17,680 bases of DNA from Flavobacteriaceae bacterium (lineage in GTDB: Bacteria > Bacteroidota > Bacteroidia > Flavobacteriales > Weeksellaceae). The stretch is taken from assembly GCA_031273305.1 (NCBI GenBank), contig JAISSC010000102.1, forward strand, positions 1 to 17,680, written 5' to 3'. This document shows, piece by piece, positions 15,058 through 17,680 of this stretch (positions within the stretch are counted from its first letter, which is position 1; each line of letters opens with the position of its first letter). The notes below the pieces were generated by a model. The model saw only the letters and a list, made by a program, of their open reading frames with translations. It was not told where the DNA came from and did no database searches. The position numbers and the translations under genes were made by a program.

Positions 15058-16887
15058 ATGGATACTAACGACAACAATAAATTATTTTTTGAATTACCCA
15101 AGAACCGGCCTTCTGCCATTAAAGTGATTGGTGTCGGCGGCGGAGGGAACAATGCTGTGGGGTACATGTACGATCAGGGTATTACCGGAGTAGATTTTAT
15201 CATCTGCAACACAGATGCACAGGCATTGATAAACAATTCCATCCCTAATAAGATCCAATTGGGAACGACCATAACCGAAGGACTGGGGGCAGGAGCCAAT
15301 CCTGAGATTGGGGAGCAGGCTGCTCTGGAAAGTATGGATGATATTAAAAATGCTTTGGGAGAACAGACAAAAATGGTGTTTATCACTGCCGGAATGGGCG
15401 GAGGAACCGGAACCGGAGCTGCGCCTATTATTGCCGGAATCGCAAAGGAAATGGGAATCCTTACGGTCGGAATCGTGACCATTCCTTTCTCTTTTGAAGG
15501 AAAAACCCGACTGGAACAGGCAGAAAAAGGACTGGAAAAGATTAGAAAATGTGTAGATTCCCTGATAGTTGTGAAAAACGACAAGCTAAGAGAATTATAC
15601 GGAAATCTGGGGTACAAATCCGGATTTTCCAAGTCTAATGAGGTATTAAGCACTGCCGCAAAAGGAATTGCAGAGGTAATTACTAAAAATTATTCCATCA
15701 ACATAGACCTAAGGGATGCCAAAACGGTTTTAGCCGATAGTGGAACCGCTATTATGGGTTCTGCAATAGCATCCGGACCTAACAAGGCACATGAAGCAAT
15801 AATGACTGCCTTAGACTCTCCGCTTCTTAATGATAACAAGATCACCGGAGCGAAAAATGTATTGTTGTTGATCGTTTCCGGAGAAGATGAGATAACGGTG
15901 GATGAGATCGGAATTATCAATGACCATATTCAGGCGGAAGCCGGGAATAATACCAATATTATTATGGGTATCGGGGAGGATGAAAGTCTGGGTGAAAACA
16001 TCAGCGTTACTGTTATTGCTACCGGGTTTCCCGTAGATGATGAACGAAACAGCGGAAAGGAAAAGGAAAAGATCATACATACCTTGACCGATGACTTTCC
16101 TACCCCTAACACTCTGAATCTCGGAGGATGTCAGGTTTCCAATCCGGAGGCTAAAAAAGAACCGGAAAACGATGAGCCTTATATTGTTCCTTCCGTGTCT
16201 GATGAAAAAAAAACAGAGGATGAAACTGTTCAGAAAGTAATCACCTTAGACGAGGAAGAAGAAATAACCACTTTCGGTATTTCCAACAAAAAAGAACCGG
16301 TAATTCCTGCTTTTAATTTTGAGGAGGAGATCAGCATCGTGAAAAAAGAGGTGCCTCCTGAGGAATCTCCTGTGGAAAAAGAACTGCCTCTTTACGGAAA
16401 AATTGAAAGTCCTGCTTCCAAAAAAGAAGATACTCCTACGGAATCTCCTGTTAATCAGACAACTATTTTTACTCTGGATGAAGCTGAAGATTTTACTCAA
16501 AAGGTAACATTACAAACAGCCGCTGTGGAAGAACCCCACCCTATGGAAGATACTCAGGCAGAGTTCATAACCGAAGAAAAAGAACATGTTGTTTTTGAAA
16601 CAAAAACAACTAATGAGGAGAGAAATCAAAATTCGGAATCTCTTACCGAACTTATGGAGAAGAAGATACAGGAAAGGAGAGAAAGACTAAAAAAATTAAA
16701 TAGTAAATTTCAGGGATTGGCTAAACAGAATGTAGACGAGGTAGAAAAAGTTCCGGCATACCAAAGACAAGGAATAAATTTAGATGAAAACACGGATTCT
16801 GATAACGATTCCGAGATATATTTCAACAAAAAGTCCAATGAGATCCAAATACGCCCTAATAACTTTTTCCATGATAATGTCGACTAG
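15058..16887 (+). CDS. ftsZ: FtsZ, tubulin-like division GTPase with a long acidic C-terminal linker
   Basis: FtsZ polymerises into the Z-ring that organises division. The 609-residue protein has the GTPase core with GVGGGGNNAVG at 25-35, NTDAQAL at 51-57, the tubulin signature GGGTGTGAAP at 114-123, and the T7-loop region NIDLRDAKTVLADSGTA at 215-231; the core ends at about 325. A disordered, Glu/Pro/Thr-rich linker of about 200 residues follows. It holds recurrent short motifs: TLDEEEEIT and TLDEAEDFT, ESPVEKE, ESPASKKE and ESPVNQT. A basic coiled segment (LMEKKIQERRERLKKLN) precedes the C-terminal block VPAYQRQGINLDE, and the protein ends in FFHDNVD as in Flavobacteriia. E. coli FtsZ is about 380 residues; lengths above 600 are usual in this class. 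Confidence 0.96.
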   Translation: MDTNDNNKLFFELPKNRPSAIKVIGVGGGGNNAVGYMYDQGITGVDFIICNTDAQALINNSIPNKIQLGTTITEGLGAGANPEIGEQAALESMDDIKNALGEQTKMVFITAGMGGGTGTGAAPIIAGIAKEMGILTVGIVTIPFSFEGKTRLEQAEKGLEKIRKCVDSLIVVKNDKLRELYGNLGYKSGFSKSNEVLSTAAKGIAEVITKNYSINIDLRDAKTVLADSGTAIMGSAIASGPNKAHEAIMTALDSPLLNDNKITGAKNVLLLIVSGEDEITVDEIGIINDHIQAEAGNNTNIIMGIGEDESLGENISVTVIATGFPVDDERNSGKEKEKIIHTLTDDFPTPNTLNLGGCQVSNPEAKKEPENDEPYIVPSVSDEKKTEDETVQKVITLDEEEEITTFGISNKKEPVIPAFNFEEEISIVKKEVPPEESPVEKELPLYGKIESPASKKEDTPTESPVNQTTIFTLDEAEDFTQKVTLQTAAVEEPHPMEDTQAEFITEEKEHVVFETKTTNEERNQNSESLTELMEKKIQERRERLKKLNSKFQGLAKQNVDEVEKVPAYQRQGINLDENTDSDNDSEIYFNKKSNEIQIRPNNFFHDNVD

Positions 16888-16930
16888 AATAATTCCAAAC
16901 GTACTCAATAAACAGAAAGGAGATAATTTA

Positions 16931-16947
16931 TCCGGGCATTATCCGGA
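16931..16947. other. Short hairpin in the ftsZ-yqeY spacer
   Basis: TCCGG (16931-16935) pairs with CCGGA (16943-16947) around a 7-base loop, within a direct repeat of TTATCCGG. It has no T-run, so it is not a terminator, and transcription probably continues into the next gene. It could be an RNA processing or stability element; no function is claimed. Confidence 0.3.
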
Positions 16948-16963
16948 ACAAAAAATATAACCC

Positions 16964-17410
16964 ATGAGCTTAGAAACTAAAATAACGGATGCGCTAAAGG
17001 TCGCAATGAAAGAGAAAGATAAAGTAGCGTTAGAGTCTTTACGGGCTATTAAATCTCAACTACTATTACTTAAAACGGACGGAAAAACAGAAGAAATTTC
17101 CCCTGAACAGGAAATAGCATTATTGCAAAGACTGGTTAAACAACGAAAAGAAGCCTATGAACAGTTCAAGGCTAATAACAGAAATGAATTGGCTGAAAAT
17201 GAACAGGCTCAGTCTAAGGTAATTGAGCAATTTCTTCCTGCTCAGCTTTCTCCTGAAGAACTGGAAAAAGAACTTAAGGCAATTATTGAGGAAACCGGTG
17301 CCCAAGATATAAAAGACTTGGGAAAAGTAATGGGAGCCGCTACCAAAAAATTACAGGGAAAAGCAGAGGGAAAAGCAATATCAGAAACGGTTAGGAAATT
17401 GTTGTCTTAG
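16964..17410 (+). CDS. YqeY/GatB-like protein
   Basis: The 148-residue protein has the full length of the YqeY family, which is related to the C-terminal helical domain of GatB, the amidotransferase subunit that handles misacylated tRNA. It is mostly charged helix: VALESLRAIKSQLL at 21-34, PEQEIALLQRLVKQRKEA around 45-63, and the family-typical C-terminus DLGKVMGAATKKLQGKAEGKAISETVRKLL at about 118-147. A function in tRNA-dependent amidation is likely but unproven for stand-alone YqeY proteins. In Flavobacteriia this gene commonly follows ftsZ. It is separated from ftsZ by 76 bases and ends in TAG. No clear terminator follows. Confidence 0.92.
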   Translation: MSLETKITDALKVAMKEKDKVALESLRAIKSQLLLLKTDGKTEEISPEQEIALLQRLVKQRKEAYEQFKANNRNELAENEQAQSKVIEQFLPAQLSPEELEKELKAIIEETGAQDIKDLGKVMGAATKKLQGKAEGKAISETVRKLLS

Positions 17411-17447
17411 CCTCCTGACTTTGACTATGCGACACACCTCGCTTGCA

Positions 17448-17484
17448 GTAAGCTAAAGCATACGGTTAATAAAGTGTCGTCCCT
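17448..17484. repeat. Right copy of the inverted repeat flanking the dcw cluster
   Basis: The 37 bases are the reverse complement of 1403-1439 with a single mismatch (A at 17462 where the left copy predicts C). It lies 37 bases after the yqeY-like stop codon. The two copies therefore bracket about 16 kb of division genes in opposite orientation. Flanking bases diverge immediately on both sides. Confidence 0.7.
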
Positions 17485-17611
17485 ATTCTTATGATTCATG
17501 CAAGTTCAAAATCACAATTTTTTTCATAATATTTGTAGCTTAAAGGACATTTTTCAGGTTGAAAATTTCCGAATCCCTTATTATCATTAGCTTTGATTAC
17601 ACTCAAAGGTT

Positions 17612-17680
17612 ATGAATAAAAAAATGTTTTTACTGCAATTAGTTCAATCACCAAGAAAAATAGAACTTATAGTTGAGTTT
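17612..17680 (+). CDS. Possible 5' end of an unidentified gene, cut by the window edge
   Basis: An ATG at 17612 opens a frame of 23 codons that runs off the window (begins MNKKMFLLQLVQSPRK). The upstream 200 bases are A/T-rich spacer, with a near-match to the -7 element at 17528-17535 (AATATTTG). The stretch is too short to identify, and an open frame of this length could be chance. Confidence 0.3.
   Translation, partial: MNKKMFLLQLVQSPRKIELIVEF

Noticed and set aside
15174..15653. 159-codon minus-strand open frame inside ftsZ
   Set aside because: Antisense shadow of the conserved GTPase core; the translation is a Pro/Ile/Ser-rich mirror of glycine-rich codons.
1..17680. tRNA, rRNA, insertion sequence, CRISPR array or phage genes
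   Set aside because: No cloverleaf, rRNA words, transposase motif, repeat-spacer array or phage protein was seen on either strand.

Overview
The window is a low-GC bacterial segment dominated by a complete, tightly packed division and cell wall (dcw) cluster, all on the + strand, with a short accessory region on its left. It points to a member of the Bacteroidota, most likely class Flavobacteriia. The reasons are the gene order, the flavobacterial style of MraZ, FtsL, MraY and FtsZ (including an FtsZ C-terminus ending in FFHDNVD), Bacteroidota-type TAnnTTTG promoter elements, A/T-rich leaders without useful Shine-Dalgarno sites, and a lipoprotein whose cysteine is followed by serines and acidic residues. 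I cannot name a genus from sequence alone.

Left region (1-1606). The window opens with the tail of a reading frame. Next comes a repeat of the 'CGTCATTGCGAG...GAAGCAA' type, a predicted promoter, one lipoprotein gene (336-1079) and a strong hairpin-plus-T-run terminator. The 515-base gap before the cluster holds a 110-base palindromic element (1236-1345), a repeat block (1403-1439) whose inverted copy lies just beyond the far end of the cluster (17448-17484), three perfectly phased 10-base MraZ boxes (1551-1580), and a -7 element immediately before mraZ.

Cluster (1607-17410). The order is mraZ, rsmH (mraW), ftsL, ftsI, murE, mraY, murD, ftsW, murG, murC, ftsQ, ftsA, ftsZ and a yqeY/GatB-like gene. 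Most junctions overlap or are 0-15 bases apart, and no internal terminator is visible, so one long operon is likely. MurC, MurD and MurE, then MraY and MurG, carry peptidoglycan precursor synthesis from UDP-MurNAc to lipid II; murA, murB, murF and ddl are not here. FtsW and FtsI polymerise and crosslink septal wall. FtsL and FtsQ are bitopic divisome scaffolds. FtsA and FtsZ form the cytoplasmic ring. MraZ probably represses the operon from its own boxes, and RsmH modifies 16S rRNA.

The most notable observation is in murC. Its natural start is directly after murG, but the tenth codon is an in-frame TAG, just before the conserved YFIGIGGIG motif. The next in-frame ATG (11649) lies after that glycine-rich loop. 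The rest of the gene looks intact, and TAG serves as the normal stop of four genes here. Either the base is wrong, or this essential gene uses an unusual start or readthrough, or it has been recently inactivated.

Right end (17411-17680). This holds the second copy of the long inverted repeat, A/T-rich spacer, and possibly the first 23 codons of another gene.
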